Positions 7,065-13,925 of a stretch of DNA of 13,925 nt are shown in pieces. Positions within the stretch are counted from its first letter, which is position 1, and every line of letters starts with the position of its first letter. The DNA is from an uncultured Campylobacter sp. (lineage in GTDB: Bacteria; Campylobacterota; Campylobacteria; Campylobacterales; Campylobacteraceae), in assembly GCF_905371695.1 (NCBI RefSeq), contig NZ_CAJPMA010000042.1, forward strand, positions 1 through 13,925. The letters run 5' to 3'. A program made the position numbers and the translations under genes. Below the pieces are notes generated by a model. The model made no database searches, had not been told where the DNA came from, and was given only the letters and a program-made list of their open reading frames with translations.

Positions 7065-7138
7065 GAATTTAACGGGATAAAAACGAGAGTTTGGAATATC
7101 GCTTTTTTTGAGCAACGACCTACCGCGCTTTTTAGTAG

Positions 7139-7387
7139 TTAGCGCTTCTTTTGTGCAAAACGCCGGTAAATTAGCAAAAATGTAAATCCGCCCCAAAAAG
7201 CGATTTTGCGCGCGAGCGCAAATCTCTCTTGCACTAAACCGAAAGGTTGTACGGCTCCTGCGGATATGAGCACGACTTTAGTAGCGCATGGACAGTGCAA
7301 GCGGCAAATGCGTATCGCGTTTGATGCTTTATTAACGCGAAAGCGTTTTACTAACAGATGACAATAAAAGTCGGCAAGAATAAGAAG
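7139..7387. other. Structured, gene-poor stretch with GNRA-loop hairpins
   Basis: This is the core of a 420-base gap (7015-7436) without a convincing gene. Visible structure: 7202-7211 pairs with 7216-7224 (9 bp, one bulge, loop GCGA). CTTGCACT 7228-7235 pairs with AGTGCAAG 7294-7301 and encloses AACC-GAAA-GGTT (7237-7248). AACGC-GAAA-GCGTT stands at 7334-7347. A - strand frame is open from 7387 to a TAA at 7139-7141 with no ATG. It ends in a hydrophobic, basic tail (ARKIAFWGGFTFLLIYRRF). A + strand frame, also without an early ATG, is open over much of the same bases (to 7358). It could be a structured RNA, a dispersed element or a decayed gene; I cannot decide between these. Confidence 0.35.
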
Positions 7388-7419
7388 CTAAAAACTAAAA
7401 ATAAGCAAAATTTTATATA

Positions 7420-7446
7420 AAATACATCATAAAATTTTATGTATTT
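7420..7446 (-). terminator. AT-rich hairpin over the stop of the membrane-protein gene
   Basis: AAATACAT 7420-7427 pairs with ATGTATTT 7439-7446 around an 11-base loop that holds most of the stop codon. On the - strand it runs on into TTTTATATAAAATTTT. The stem is all A/T except one pair, so it would be a weak terminator. Confidence 0.35.
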
Positions 7447-8090
7447 CTATCTTTTCTTAAAATTTTAAAAAGGTTGCGCAAAACGCCGAAAAACGAAAAT
7501 TTTAGCCTAATTCTATCGCGATTTTCAAGGTAATAAGCCCGTAAATCAAAGACTAACATCGTAATTAACGACGGAAACATATATAAATTTATCACGATTA
7601 GCACTATGCGATACGATACCGTATCCTTTAAAATCGCGTTTAAATCAAGGGCGTTTTCGACGCTTACGTAATAAACGCCGATAACCATAAAAAGCGAGAT
7701 TATGCGTAAAATTTTAGAGACGATTTCGTTGCCCGGTTTTGCGATATTTTGACTAACCGCAAGCGATAAAAATAGCCAGCACCCCGTCCAAATAGCCGCC
7801 AAAAATATACTAAAAATAAGGCTTACGTTCTCGTAATGTAGCATAATCATCACCGCAAAAATCGGCGAGCAAATTAGGCTGATTACGAACCAAAATAGCG
7901 AATAAAACGCCATAATAGCAAAAAACGCGTAAATACTAACGGTCGCGGCGACTAGCATCCACTCTATAAAAAAGTAAAACGCGATACCGTAAATCGCGAC
8001 GCTTACGACGAACGCAAGATAAAAAAGAGAATAATACCGCTGCAAAACGGCGTTTGCCTTTGAATTTAACTTCTCAAAAAACGCTAACAA
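7437..8090 (-). CDS. Six-helix inner-membrane protein of unknown function
   Basis: 217 residues, family not recognised. Hydrophobic segments lie at about 22-42, 45-64, 65-84, 91-112, 127-145 and 162-181. They are followed by a basic cytoplasmic tail (LKFSFFGVLRNLFKILRKDR). Aromatic residues (Phe, Tyr, Trp) are very frequent. No catalytic or transport motif stands out. The TTG at 8090 is chosen because AGGA is 6 bases upstream. Another TTG at 8153 would add 21 residues but has a poor ribosome site, and there is no ATG in the first 60 codons. It lies 100 bases downstream of the UbiD-like gene on the same strand and has no clear promoter, so it may be read through from it. Its AT-rich codons and odd starts are a little unlike its neighbours. 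Confidence 0.7.
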   Translation of the reverse strand: MLAFFEKLNSKANAVLQRYYSLFYLAFVVSVAIYGIAFYFFIEWMLVAATVSIYAFFAIMAFYSLFWFVISLICSPIFAVMIMLHYENVSLIFSIFLAAIWTGCWLFLSLAVSQNIAKPGNEIVSKILRIISLFMVIGVYYVSVENALDLNAILKDTVSYRIVLIVINLYMFPSLITMLVFDLRAYYLENRDRIRLKFSFFGVLRNLFKILRKDRNT

Positions 8091-8189
8091 AATTTTTCCT
8101 ATTCTTAAAATAAACGTAGACGCCGACCGGCTTGCCTTAAAATTTACGCGCAAATTTTCGCCGAATTCCCGCCGCCAGACGAGTAAAAT

Positions 8190-9998
8190 CTATCCGAAAA
8201 TCTCAAATTTGCTAAATAGCTCGGGTTCGTCTTTTACTATGCCGCGCTTAACGAGATCAGCCACGACATCGCGGTCGCAGTCGGTTTGTAGCGGCCAGCC
8301 GCGAGTGTAGCCCTCAGCCTCGCCTTTTGCGGTCGCATCGATGCAGACCGCACCCCCACGCACGTATATATCGCGCAAGGCGTCGATGTTGTTCGTCACG
8401 CGCCAAAGCAGCATATACGGATTTTCTAGGCGGTTTTCGGGACCGACGAAAACAAGTAGTTTAAAGTGCTCTTTAAATTTCAAAAGCCCATCAAAAACCT
8501 CTTTTACGAGGCGGTTTTTGTCAAATTTGACGACGCAAATCGGAGTTTTGGTATTTGTTTTAAACTGCACAAGCTGCGTTAAATTCGGCTCTATTTCTTT
8601 AAATTTGGCTAGCAGCGCGGCGTCGTCTAAAAGCACCGGCGCAGGCGCCGAAAAATCCTGCGTCGCGTCGATACCCAGCTTACCGCCGAAGCACGAGTTT
8701 GGACTCGCGTGATCGAGCTGATCGCACACGCCTTCGCTGATTAGCAGAGCATTTTTGCCAAAACGGTTTAAAATATGCTCTGCAAGCGCGTCATAATCAC
8801 TCAAATCAGGCGCATCCTCGCCGACGAAAACCGCGTGCTTGACAAAACTCATCTGCCCCACGCCCCAAAACGCGTGCATCGCCTGCTTGGCGTGCGCGGG
8901 ATAAAGGGCATTGATTTTAGCTAAAATGAGGTTGTGAAAGACGCCGTTTTCAGGCATGTTGTAGTCTAGAAGCTCGGGCACCGTCGTGCGCAAAAGCGGC
9001 AAGAAAATGCGCTCAGTCGCCCAGCCCATATACTTATCCTCAAGCGGCGGCTTGCCGACTACGGTCGCGTGAAATACCGGCTCACGCTTACTCGTGATCG
9101 CCGTAACATCCATCACCGGAAAAGGCCCCACTGGCGTATAAAAGCCGGTGTGATCGCCAAACGGCCCTTCAAGCTCAAATTTATCCGTATCTACAAAGCC
9201 CTCGATCACGTAGTCCGCGTCGTGCGGAACGTAAATTTCATTCGTCAGCGACTTTACGAGACGGGCGGGCTCTTTGCGGATAAAGCCGTAAAGCAGCAGC
9301 TCAAACACACCCTTTGGTAGCGGCGCTTGAGCGCACCAGATGTAGAGCGGATCGCCGCCTATTGCCACAGAGACGGGCATCTTGCGGCCTACGCGCTTGT
9401 ATTCGTTAAAGAAATTAGCGCCGTCTTTGTGGATCTGCCAGTGCATGCCGAGGCGATTTTTACCGTAAATTTGCAATCGGTACATGCCGACGTTTTGCAG
9501 CTCGCCGTCGGGGCTTTGCGTATAAACCTGCCCCATCGTGATAAAAGCCCCGCCGTCAAGCGGCCATGTTTTTAGCGCGGGAAGCGAGAGCAGATCGACC
9601 TCATCGCCCGTAAATTTGACCTGCTGACACTCGCCCTCGCCTTTTAATCTTTTCGTAAAAATTTTTCTCATCTCAAACAAATACGCGGCAAAATTTAGCT
9701 TTTCGCCAAAGCTTTTAGGCTTTTTCGGTTTTAAAAGCCGCTCGATCTCGCTCGCGATCTCGTCCGGCTCTCGTCCGAAAATAAGCTCCAAGGCGCGCTT
9801 TGAGCCGTAGATATTAGCTAGCACGGGAGCAAATTTGCGTCCAGTTTTTTTGCAGATAGGGTTTGTAAAAAGCAGCGCCTGCGAGTTTTCGCGCTTGACC
9901 TCGATGTAGCTTGCGTATGCGATTTCTAGATCGATATCCGCGGGCTCATCGATGACGCACAGTAGGCCGCTATCTTTTAGAAGCTTGATGTAGTCCAT
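8190..9998 (-). CDS. ubiD: UbiD-family menaquinone biosynthesis decarboxylase
   Basis: A 602-residue prenylated-FMN-dependent decarboxylase. In Campylobacter menaquinone is made by the futalosine route, and this long UbiD type is taken to remove the ring carboxylate late in that route. The family blocks are intact: NVGMYRLQIYG (169-179) with Arg174, GMHWQIHKDGANFF (184-197), PHDADYVIEGFVD (258-270), and ELEGPFGDHTGFYTP (275-289) with Glu275/Glu277. The Arg and Glu match the catalytic Arg-Glu-Glu set of UbiD enzymes. It is longer than E. coli UbiD (about 500), as expected for the menaquinone-type subfamily. The ATG at 9998 has AAGG 6 bases upstream. The longer frame to 10034 starts with TTG at or before the likely promoter. 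The order hemC then ubiD is shared with C. jejuni. UbiX, the cofactor maker, is not in the window. Confidence 0.93.
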   Translation of the reverse strand: MDYIKLLKDSGLLCVIDEPADIDLEIAYASYIEVKRENSQALLFTNPICKKTGRKFAPVLANIYGSKRALELIFGREPDEIASEIERLLKPKKPKSFGEKLNFAAYLFEMRKIFTKRLKGEGECQQVKFTGDEVDLLSLPALKTWPLDGGAFITMGQVYTQSPDGELQNVGMYRLQIYGKNRLGMHWQIHKDGANFFNEYKRVGRKMPVSVAIGGDPLYIWCAQAPLPKGVFELLLYGFIRKEPARLVKSLTNEIYVPHDADYVIEGFVDTDKFELEGPFGDHTGFYTPVGPFPVMDVTAITSKREPVFHATVVGKPPLEDKYMGWATERIFLPLLRTTVPELLDYNMPENGVFHNLILAKINALYPAHAKQAMHAFWGVGQMSFVKHAVFVGEDAPDLSDYDALAEHILNRFGKNALLISEGVCDQLDHASPNSCFGGKLGIDATQDFSAPAPVLLDDAALLAKFKEIEPNLTQLVQFKTNTKTPICVVKFDKNRLVKEVFDGLLKFKEHFKLLVFVGPENRLENPYMLLWRVTNNIDALRDIYVRGGAVCIDATAKGEAEGYTRGWPLQTDCDRDVVADLVKRGIVKDEPELFSKFEIFG

Positions 9999-10023
9999 AT
10001 GTAGCCTTTTTGATTTTTGGGCG

Positions 10024-10029
10024 ATTTTA
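10024..10029 (-). promoter_or_regulatory. -10 box of the UbiD-like gene
   Basis: TAAAAT on the - strand with a T-rich upstream side (CTATTTTTGGC). The expected start is near 10017, about 19 bases before the ATG at 9998. The gene may therefore be transcribed apart from the hemC cluster. Confidence 0.45.
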
Positions 10030-10070
10030 GCCAAAAATAGCTGAAAGAGGCGAAGCGAGGCAAAAAACGG

Positions 10071-10392
10071 TTATTTATCGCATGCGCCGATAAGATCTAC
10101 CAGGCTATCGATCGTCTCTCGGCCGTCGCATTTTTTTACAATCTTGCATCGCCTTTGAAATAGTACAAATTCATCACCCTAGCACTAAATTTACGCCCCG
10201 TCGCCGTTACACTCCGCGTATAGGCTGTTTATATCGGCATTCTCGTCGTCAGCTTTTTTGAGCTCAATCGGTCTTTGAAAGATTATGTAGTTTGTAGCCC
10301 CATTTGCCCTCTACAAGACCGATCATATAGTAGTTGTCTTTGCTATTTTTAGTAGCGGTTACGGCTTTTGCTTTAAAATTTAGCTCAAACAC
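10071..10392 (-). pseudogene. Decayed gene resembling an Imm10-type immunity protein
   Basis: There is no intact ORF here, but protein-like sequence continues on the - strand if the frame is changed three times. Frame 1 (GTG 10392 to TGA 10264) reads FELNFKAKAVTA... YYMIGLVEGKWGYK. One extra base near 10290 moves to frame 2, YIIFQRPIELKKADDE... SLYAECNGDGA, with stop TAA at 10191. Frame 3 at 10189-10136 reads FSARVMNLYYFKGDARL. Past a 7-A run, frame 2 resumes with CDGRETIDSLVDLIGACDK and ends at TAA 10071. The joined product of about 110 residues has the layout I recall for Imm10 immunity proteins: a 'FxAKAV' start, 'YxIGLxEG', 'YIIFQR', then 'YxExNGD'. The family match is from memory and unverified. 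It begins 4 bases after the hemC stop. Confidence 0.6.
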
Positions 10393-10396
10393 ACCC

Positions 10397-11326
10397 CTAT
10401 GCCATCTCCTCGGCGCGTTTTAGTAGCTCTTTTGCGCCCTTGCCGATAAATATTCGTCCAAGCTCGGCGCCCACGCTCTTCCACTCGCTTTTTTGCGCGA
10501 CGATATTTTTACGTATGCTCTCGCTGCCGTCTGGTAGCCCCACGACCGCGCGTATCTCGATCTTGTCGCCGTTTAAATTCGCATTTACGCCGATAGGTAC
10601 CTGGCAGCCGCCCTCTAGCATCGCGACGAAATCGCGCTCCACAGTCGTCTCTATCACGGCCTTTTCGTCTTTTAAAAACTCTATCAAATTTAAAATTTCA
10701 GCGTCCTCTCTAGCCTCGATACCAAGCGCCCCCTGCCCCATCGCAGGCACCATCTGATCTAGCTCAAACGGCACTATATGCGCGACTTCGGAGCGTAAAT
10801 TTAATCGGTTCACGCCCGCCATCGCTAGTATGATCGCGTCAAATTCGCCCTCTTTTAGCTTGCGCAGGCGGGTTTGGACGTTGCCTCGCAGCGAGATTAT
10901 CTCAAGATCCGGACGCATCGCTAAAAGCTGCATTTTGCGGCGCAGGCTCGTCGTACCCACGCGCGCGCCCTGGGGCAGATCCTCAAATTTAGCGTATTTT
11001 TCGCTTAGCATCGCATCCCTCACGTCCTCGCGCGAGCAGATCGCAGCTAGCACTAGCCCATCTGGAAAGACAACCGGCACGTCTTTTAGGCTATGTACGG
11101 CGATGTGCGTTTCGCCGCTTAGCATGCTATCTTCAAGCTCCTTTGTAAAAAGCCCCTTGCCGCCGATTTTAGCTAGCGGCGTATCGAGTATCACGTCGCC
11201 TTTGGTTTTCATGCCGGTTAGCTCGACTGCAAGCTCCGGGTAGCGCGATAAAATTTTATCCCTGATATGCTCGCTTTGCCACATAGCCAGCACGCTTTTT
11301 CTAGTAGCAATTTTGATCGTTTTCAT
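10397..11326 (-). CDS. hemC: Hydroxymethylbilane synthase (porphobilinogen deaminase)
   Basis: HemC joins four porphobilinogen units into hydroxymethylbilane in cytoplasmic heme synthesis. The 309 residues match the family. Visible landmarks are the N-terminal IKIATRKSVLAMWQSE, HSLKDVP (78-84) with catalytic Asp82, GTTSLRRKMQLL (124-135), RGNVQTRLRKL (147-157), and the cofactor-attachment loop EGGCQVPIG with Cys241, which carries the dipyrromethane. The ATG has AAAGG 7 bases upstream. The gene overlaps the preceding small gene by 26 bases, so translation is likely coupled. The order proS-fxsA-hemC is known from C. jejuni. Confidence 0.97.
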   Translation of the reverse strand: MKTIKIATRKSVLAMWQSEHIRDKILSRYPELAVELTGMKTKGDVILDTPLAKIGGKGLFTKELEDSMLSGETHIAVHSLKDVPVVFPDGLVLAAICSREDVRDAMLSEKYAKFEDLPQGARVGTTSLRRKMQLLAMRPDLEIISLRGNVQTRLRKLKEGEFDAIILAMAGVNRLNLRSEVAHIVPFELDQMVPAMGQGALGIEAREDAEILNLIEFLKDEKAVIETTVERDFVAMLEGGCQVPIGVNANLNGDKIEIRAVVGLPDGSESIRKNIVAQKSEWKSVGAELGRIFIGKGAKELLKRAEEMA

Positions 11327-11684
11327 CTTTTAACCTTTCGTAAGTTACGCCGATTTTTTCGCCCAAAAGCTCGTCGCGCATACTTTTTTTCGTTTTTATA
11401 TCTATGATTTCGGTCGCGAAAATTTTATCCTCTACAAAAACGAGGTCGCTTTTATTTATCGTTTTATTAAGCGGCTTAAAATTTAGCTCTATGTTTAAAA
11501 AATGTGCTTCAAAGCCGTTTTTAAGGGCTAAAATTTTAGTCGTTTTTATAGATTTTACGCTAAATTTAGCATCCTTTTCGTAGGCGCTTTTTATATAATT
11601 TCGCGCCGCGCTAAAATTTTGCCCGACTTCCGCGGAGGCGCTCGCGCAAACCAGCGCCGCGCTAACGAACGCTTTTAGTCTCAT
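11301..11684 (-). CDS. Small periplasmic protein, faintly like a DsbC dimerisation domain
   Basis: 127 residues with a good signal peptide (MRLKAFVSAALVCASASA, cleavage before EVGQ). The Cys at 13 lies in the signal core and does not form a lipobox. The mature protein of about 109 residues has one Cys near its end (NCY). The part LVFVEDKIFATEIIDIKTKKSMRDE (81-105, quoted as landmarks LVFVEDKI and IIDIKTKKS) recalls the 'YVDE..YLF.G.L.D.KTG.NLT' block of the N-terminal dimerisation domain of DsbC-type isomerases, without a thioredoxin domain or CXXC. This is a weak resemblance from memory. It overlaps fxsA by 23 bases and hemC by 26 bases, so the three are probably coupled. I do not recall a counterpart at this place in C. 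jejuni. Confidence 0.75.
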   Translation of the reverse strand: MRLKAFVSAALVCASASAEVGQNFSAARNYIKSAYEKDAKFSVKSIKTTKILALKNGFEAHFLNIELNFKPLNKTINKSDLVFVEDKIFATEIIDIKTKKSMRDELLGEKIGVTYERLKDENDQNCY

Positions 11685-12090
11685 CGATCGCTTCCACGTC
11701 GATTATTTCGCCGTCGCCGTTTGGATAATCTCGCGAATTTCGCGCCGTGCTTTGATAGGTAAAATTTTGCGAATTTTTGATTTTTCGCCCGAAAAGTAGC
11801 GCCGCGATTAACGCGATAACGCCTAAAACGTCGGTTAAAATTCCGGGCATCATAAGTAAAAACCCGCAAAGCCCGAGCCCCAGCGTTTCAAATAAATTTT
11901 TACCGCCTAACGCTCCAAAAACGCCGCCGCCTCTAAATGACGGCATTCCTGCGCTAAGTATAAAATAAAGCCCGAGCGCGCCGCTAGCGACGACTTCCGC
12001 CAGAAACGCTAAAAATCCGTAAGCGCTAATAAACGAATACATCGCCAAAAGCTCGATTATTACGTAAGGCGTAAATAAAATTTTACCCAT
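11662..12090 (-). CDS. fxsA: FxsA-family membrane protein
   Basis: A 142-residue inner-membrane protein of the FxsA family. In E. coli overexpression of FxsA relieves phage T7 exclusion by plasmid F; its normal role is unclear. Hydrophobic segments lie at about 5-22, 24-46 and 70-100. The family hallmark PGILTDVLG at 82-90 is typical ('PGF-TD--G'). The C-terminus is hydrophilic and acidic (GDGEIIDVEAIDETK), which also fits FxsA. The ATG has AAAGG 6 bases upstream. It lies 98 bases after proS and overlaps the next gene. Confidence 0.88.
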   Translation of the reverse strand: MGKILFTPYVIIELLAMYSFISAYGFLAFLAEVVASGALGLYFILSAGMPSFRGGGVFGALGGKNLFETLGLGLCGFLLMMPGILTDVLGVIALIAALLFGRKIKNSQNFTYQSTARNSRDYPNGDGEIIDVEAIDETKSVR

Positions 12091-12105
12091 TCTCAGCCTT
12101 TAAAA

Positions 12106-12144
12106 CGCGCGAATTTTAAGAGCGAAATTTTTAACGCTCGCGCG
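12106..12144 (-). terminator. Possible weak terminator or attenuator between proS and fxsA
   Basis: CGCGCGA 12106-12112 pairs with TCGCGCG 12138-12144 (25-base loop). A competing inner stem is GAGCG 12120-12124 with CGCTC 12135-12139. On the - strand the outer stem is followed by TTTTAAAGG, where the AAAGG is the fxsA ribosome site. It could reduce read-through from proS or shield the ribosome site. The U tract is short. Confidence 0.35.
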
Positions 12145-12188
12145 AAATTCGCCTGAAATTTTATGCGTAAATTTTAGGGCGTAAAATT

Positions 12189-13898
12189 TCATCTAGTTAG
12201 CGCCTCTTTTAATTTTTCAAGCGCGCCGCTTGCTAAAATTTCGCTCTTTTTAAGCCCGTCTCGCTCGATAAATTCGACTTTGCCCTCGGCGAGAGCCTTG
12301 CCTACCAGCACCGCGTAAGGTAACCCGATTAGCTCAAAGTCCGCCATCTTAACGCCAAATCTCTCGTTCCTATCGTCGAGCAAAACGGAAATTCCCGCCG
12401 CGCGGGCGCTTTCGTAAAGCTCTTGCGCAAATTTTACGGCCGCTTCGTCTTTTAAATTCGAAACAATTATCGCCGCGTCAAACGGAGCGCACTGCTTTTT
12501 CCAAACGCAGCCGCGCTCGTCGTGGCTGGCCTCGACCATCACGGCGATTAGGCGGCTCACGCCGATACCGTAGCAGCCCATATAAAAAGGCTGCGCCTTA
12601 CCGTTTTCGTCTAAAAACGTCGCATTCATCGCGCGCGAATACTTTTGTCCGAGCTGAAAAATATGCCCTACTTCGATACCTTTGCTAACGCTTAAATTTC
12701 CTCCGCATTTAGGACACGCGTCGCCCGGCTTTGCCGCGACTAGGTCTTTAAAACGATCCTCGTTAAAGCTAGCTACGCTCACGCCTACAAAGTGATAATC
12801 CTCCTCGTTTGCGCCGCAAATCATCTGCGTTTCGTCTTTTAGCTCGCTATCGATATAAAATTCTATCTGTTTGCCGAGTCCTACCGGCCCGCAAAATCCC
12901 GCGACCAGCCCCGCCGCCGCGACCTCATCGGTGCTAGCGTCGATAAGTTCTAGCGCGCCGCACGCGTTTTGCGCCTTGGTCTCTTGCAGCTCGTCGTCTC
13001 CGCGCACGAAAAATACGACTACGCGCTCGCCGTCTGCGAAAATCGCCTTTTTCATCACGGCTTTTATCGTATAAAAAGGATCTACTTTAAAAAACTCCGC
13101 TACATCCGCGATCGTTTTCATGCCCGGCGTCTTAAATTTCGCCGCGTCCGCCTCGGGGCGTTCGGCGTTCGTAGTTTTTTTAGCGCGCCTAGCCGCTTCT
13201 ACGTTAGCGGCGTACTTGCATCGTTCGCAGCAGATTATATCGTCCTCTCCGCTACTAGCTAACACCATAAATTCCTTGCTTCCGCTGCCTCCGATCGCTC
13301 CGCTATCGGCTTCTACCGCGCGGAAATTTAGCCCCAGCCGCGTAAAAATACGCGAATAAGTCTCCTCCATAAGGTCGAATTCTCGCTTCAAATCCTCCTC
13401 GCTAGCATGGAAGCTATACGCGTCCTTCATCGTAAATTCGCGCCCTCTAAGCAGCCCGAAACGCGGACGCGCCTCGTCGCGAAATTTCGTATTAATCTGA
13501 TACAAATTTATCGGCAGCTGCTTATAGCTAGTCACCTTACCTCGCACGAGCGCGACGATAGCCTCTTCGTTAGTCGGGCTTATAACGAAGTCGTTGTCCT
13601 TGCGGTCTTTAAAGCGCAAAAGCTCCTTGCCGAATACGTCAAATCGCCCGCTCTCTCGCCACAGTTCGGCGCTAGTTACCACGCTTAGGCTCACCTCCTG
13701 CGCGCCTGCTTCGTCCATCTCTTCCTTAACGACGGCGGCGATTTTTTGATGCATTATGCGCCCTAGCGGCAGGTAGTTATAAAGCCCCGCGCCTATTTGC
13801 TCCACGAATCCGCCGCGTACCAAAAATTTATGACTGGCTAGCGTAGCGTCTTTGGGCGCGTCTTTGAGCGTAGGGGCGTAAAATTTACTAAATTTCAT
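12189..13898 (-). CDS. proS: Prolyl-tRNA synthetase, bacterial type
   Basis: ProRS attaches proline to tRNA-Pro. The 569 residues are full length for the bacterial form with an editing insertion. The visible order is: the N-terminal class II core with LVRGGFVEQIGAGLYNYLP (26-44), TNEEA (109-113), motif 2 TKFRDEARPRFGLLRGREF (137-155), and GGSGSKEFM (203-211). A YbaK-like insertion of roughly 230-400 follows, bounded by CERC (224-227) and CPKCGG (395-400). Motif 3 is GIGVSRLIAVMVEASHDERG (444-463). The C-terminal anticodon-binding domain contains LLDDRNERFGVKMADFELIGLP. All class II landmarks are intact. The ATG has GGAGAG 5 bases upstream. It is the first - strand gene at the right edge; what precedes it is outside the window. 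Confidence 0.97.
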   Translation of the reverse strand: MKFSKFYAPTLKDAPKDATLASHKFLVRGGFVEQIGAGLYNYLPLGRIMHQKIAAVVKEEMDEAGAQEVSLSVVTSAELWRESGRFDVFGKELLRFKDRKDNDFVISPTNEEAIVALVRGKVTSYKQLPINLYQINTKFRDEARPRFGLLRGREFTMKDAYSFHASEEDLKREFDLMEETYSRIFTRLGLNFRAVEADSGAIGGSGSKEFMVLASSGEDDIICCERCKYAANVEAARRAKKTTNAERPEADAAKFKTPGMKTIADVAEFFKVDPFYTIKAVMKKAIFADGERVVVFFVRGDDELQETKAQNACGALELIDASTDEVAAAGLVAGFCGPVGLGKQIEFYIDSELKDETQMICGANEEDYHFVGVSVASFNEDRFKDLVAAKPGDACPKCGGNLSVSKGIEVGHIFQLGQKYSRAMNATFLDENGKAQPFYMGCYGIGVSRLIAVMVEASHDERGCVWKKQCAPFDAAIIVSNLKDEAAVKFAQELYESARAAGISVLLDDRNERFGVKMADFELIGLPYAVLVGKALAEGKVEFIERDGLKKSEILASGALEKLKEALTR

Positions 13899-13925
13899 CG
13901 TTACTCTCCGAATTTTCTAAATTTT

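Noticed and set aside
6888..7196. 102-residue - strand ORF
   Set aside because: About 40 codons are antisense to the end of the 5935-7014 gene. The part outside (7015-7196) is somewhat protein-like and is covered under the gap at 7015-7387, but it is not supported as a gene.
7228..7301. tRNA, SRP RNA or a known riboswitch in the structured gap
   Set aside because: No cloverleaf with T-loop GTTCAA-type sequence, no SRP GGAAG...GCAGC core and no common riboswitch core could be read there.
8341..9575. Three + strand ORFs of 82-123 residues inside the UbiD-like gene
   Set aside because: Fully antisense to a gene with intact family motifs, and with no ribosome sites or recognisable domains.
10440..11243. 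Two + strand ORFs inside hemC
   Set aside because: Antisense to hemC and Ser/Pro-rich low-information products.
12871..13688. Four + strand ORFs inside proS
   Set aside because: Antisense to proS, whose class II motifs are all intact.
1..13925. CRISPR array, insertion sequence, integrase or toxin gene
   Set aside because: No regularly spaced direct repeats, no terminal inverted repeats flanking a transposase, and no DDE or tyrosine recombinase motifs in any plausible gene.

Overview
The window looks like a chromosomal segment of a flagellated Campylobacter from the higher-GC group (C. showae, C. rectus or C. curvus type). This rests on the gene set and order: fliD-fliS, proS-fxsA-hemC, a UbiD-like decarboxylase, and thiL-truD. 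It also rests on TATAAT/TAAAAT -10 boxes without a visible -35, and on moderate GC with many TTTAAATTT-like runs. The genus is well supported; the species is inference.

Region 1 (1-1972, + strand) is the tail of a flagellar operon. It holds the C-terminal part of the filament cap fliD, its neighbour fliS (flagellin export chaperone), and a 76-residue helical protein in the position where fliT usually sits. The last stop codon abuts the 3' end of rnpB (RNase P RNA), which is transcribed towards it from about 2286 on the - strand.

Region 2 (2287-3926) holds a 350-base gap with no gene, a small secreted protein, a peptidase E-like S51 protease with a clear promoter, and a GC-rich hairpin cluster at the end of truD.

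Region 3 (3927-7014) has thiL and truD overlapping on the - strand. A divergent + strand gene follows, for an epsilonproteobacterial protein with a FrdB-like start and an HdrB-like C-terminal half.

Region 4 (7015-8090) has a 420-base gene-poor stretch with several GNRA-loop hairpins and decayed-looking open frames, then an unrecognised six-helix membrane protein.

Region 5 (8190-13898, all - strand) reads proS, fxsA, a small periplasmic protein, hemC, a decayed gene, then the UbiD-family decarboxylase of the futalosine menaquinone route. fxsA, the small protein and hemC overlap and are probably translationally coupled. The decayed gene at 10071-10392 is not an intact ORF. It is readable as one protein of about 110 residues only by changing frame three times, and it resembles a type-10 immunity protein.

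Most of the window is ordinary core genome. The parts worth a second look are that immunity-like relic, the structured gap at 7139-7387, the hairpin cluster at 3856-3927, the zero-gap collision of the flagellar operon with rnpB, and the small coupled proteins beside fliS and hemC. I found no CRISPR array, insertion sequence, tRNA or rRNA.
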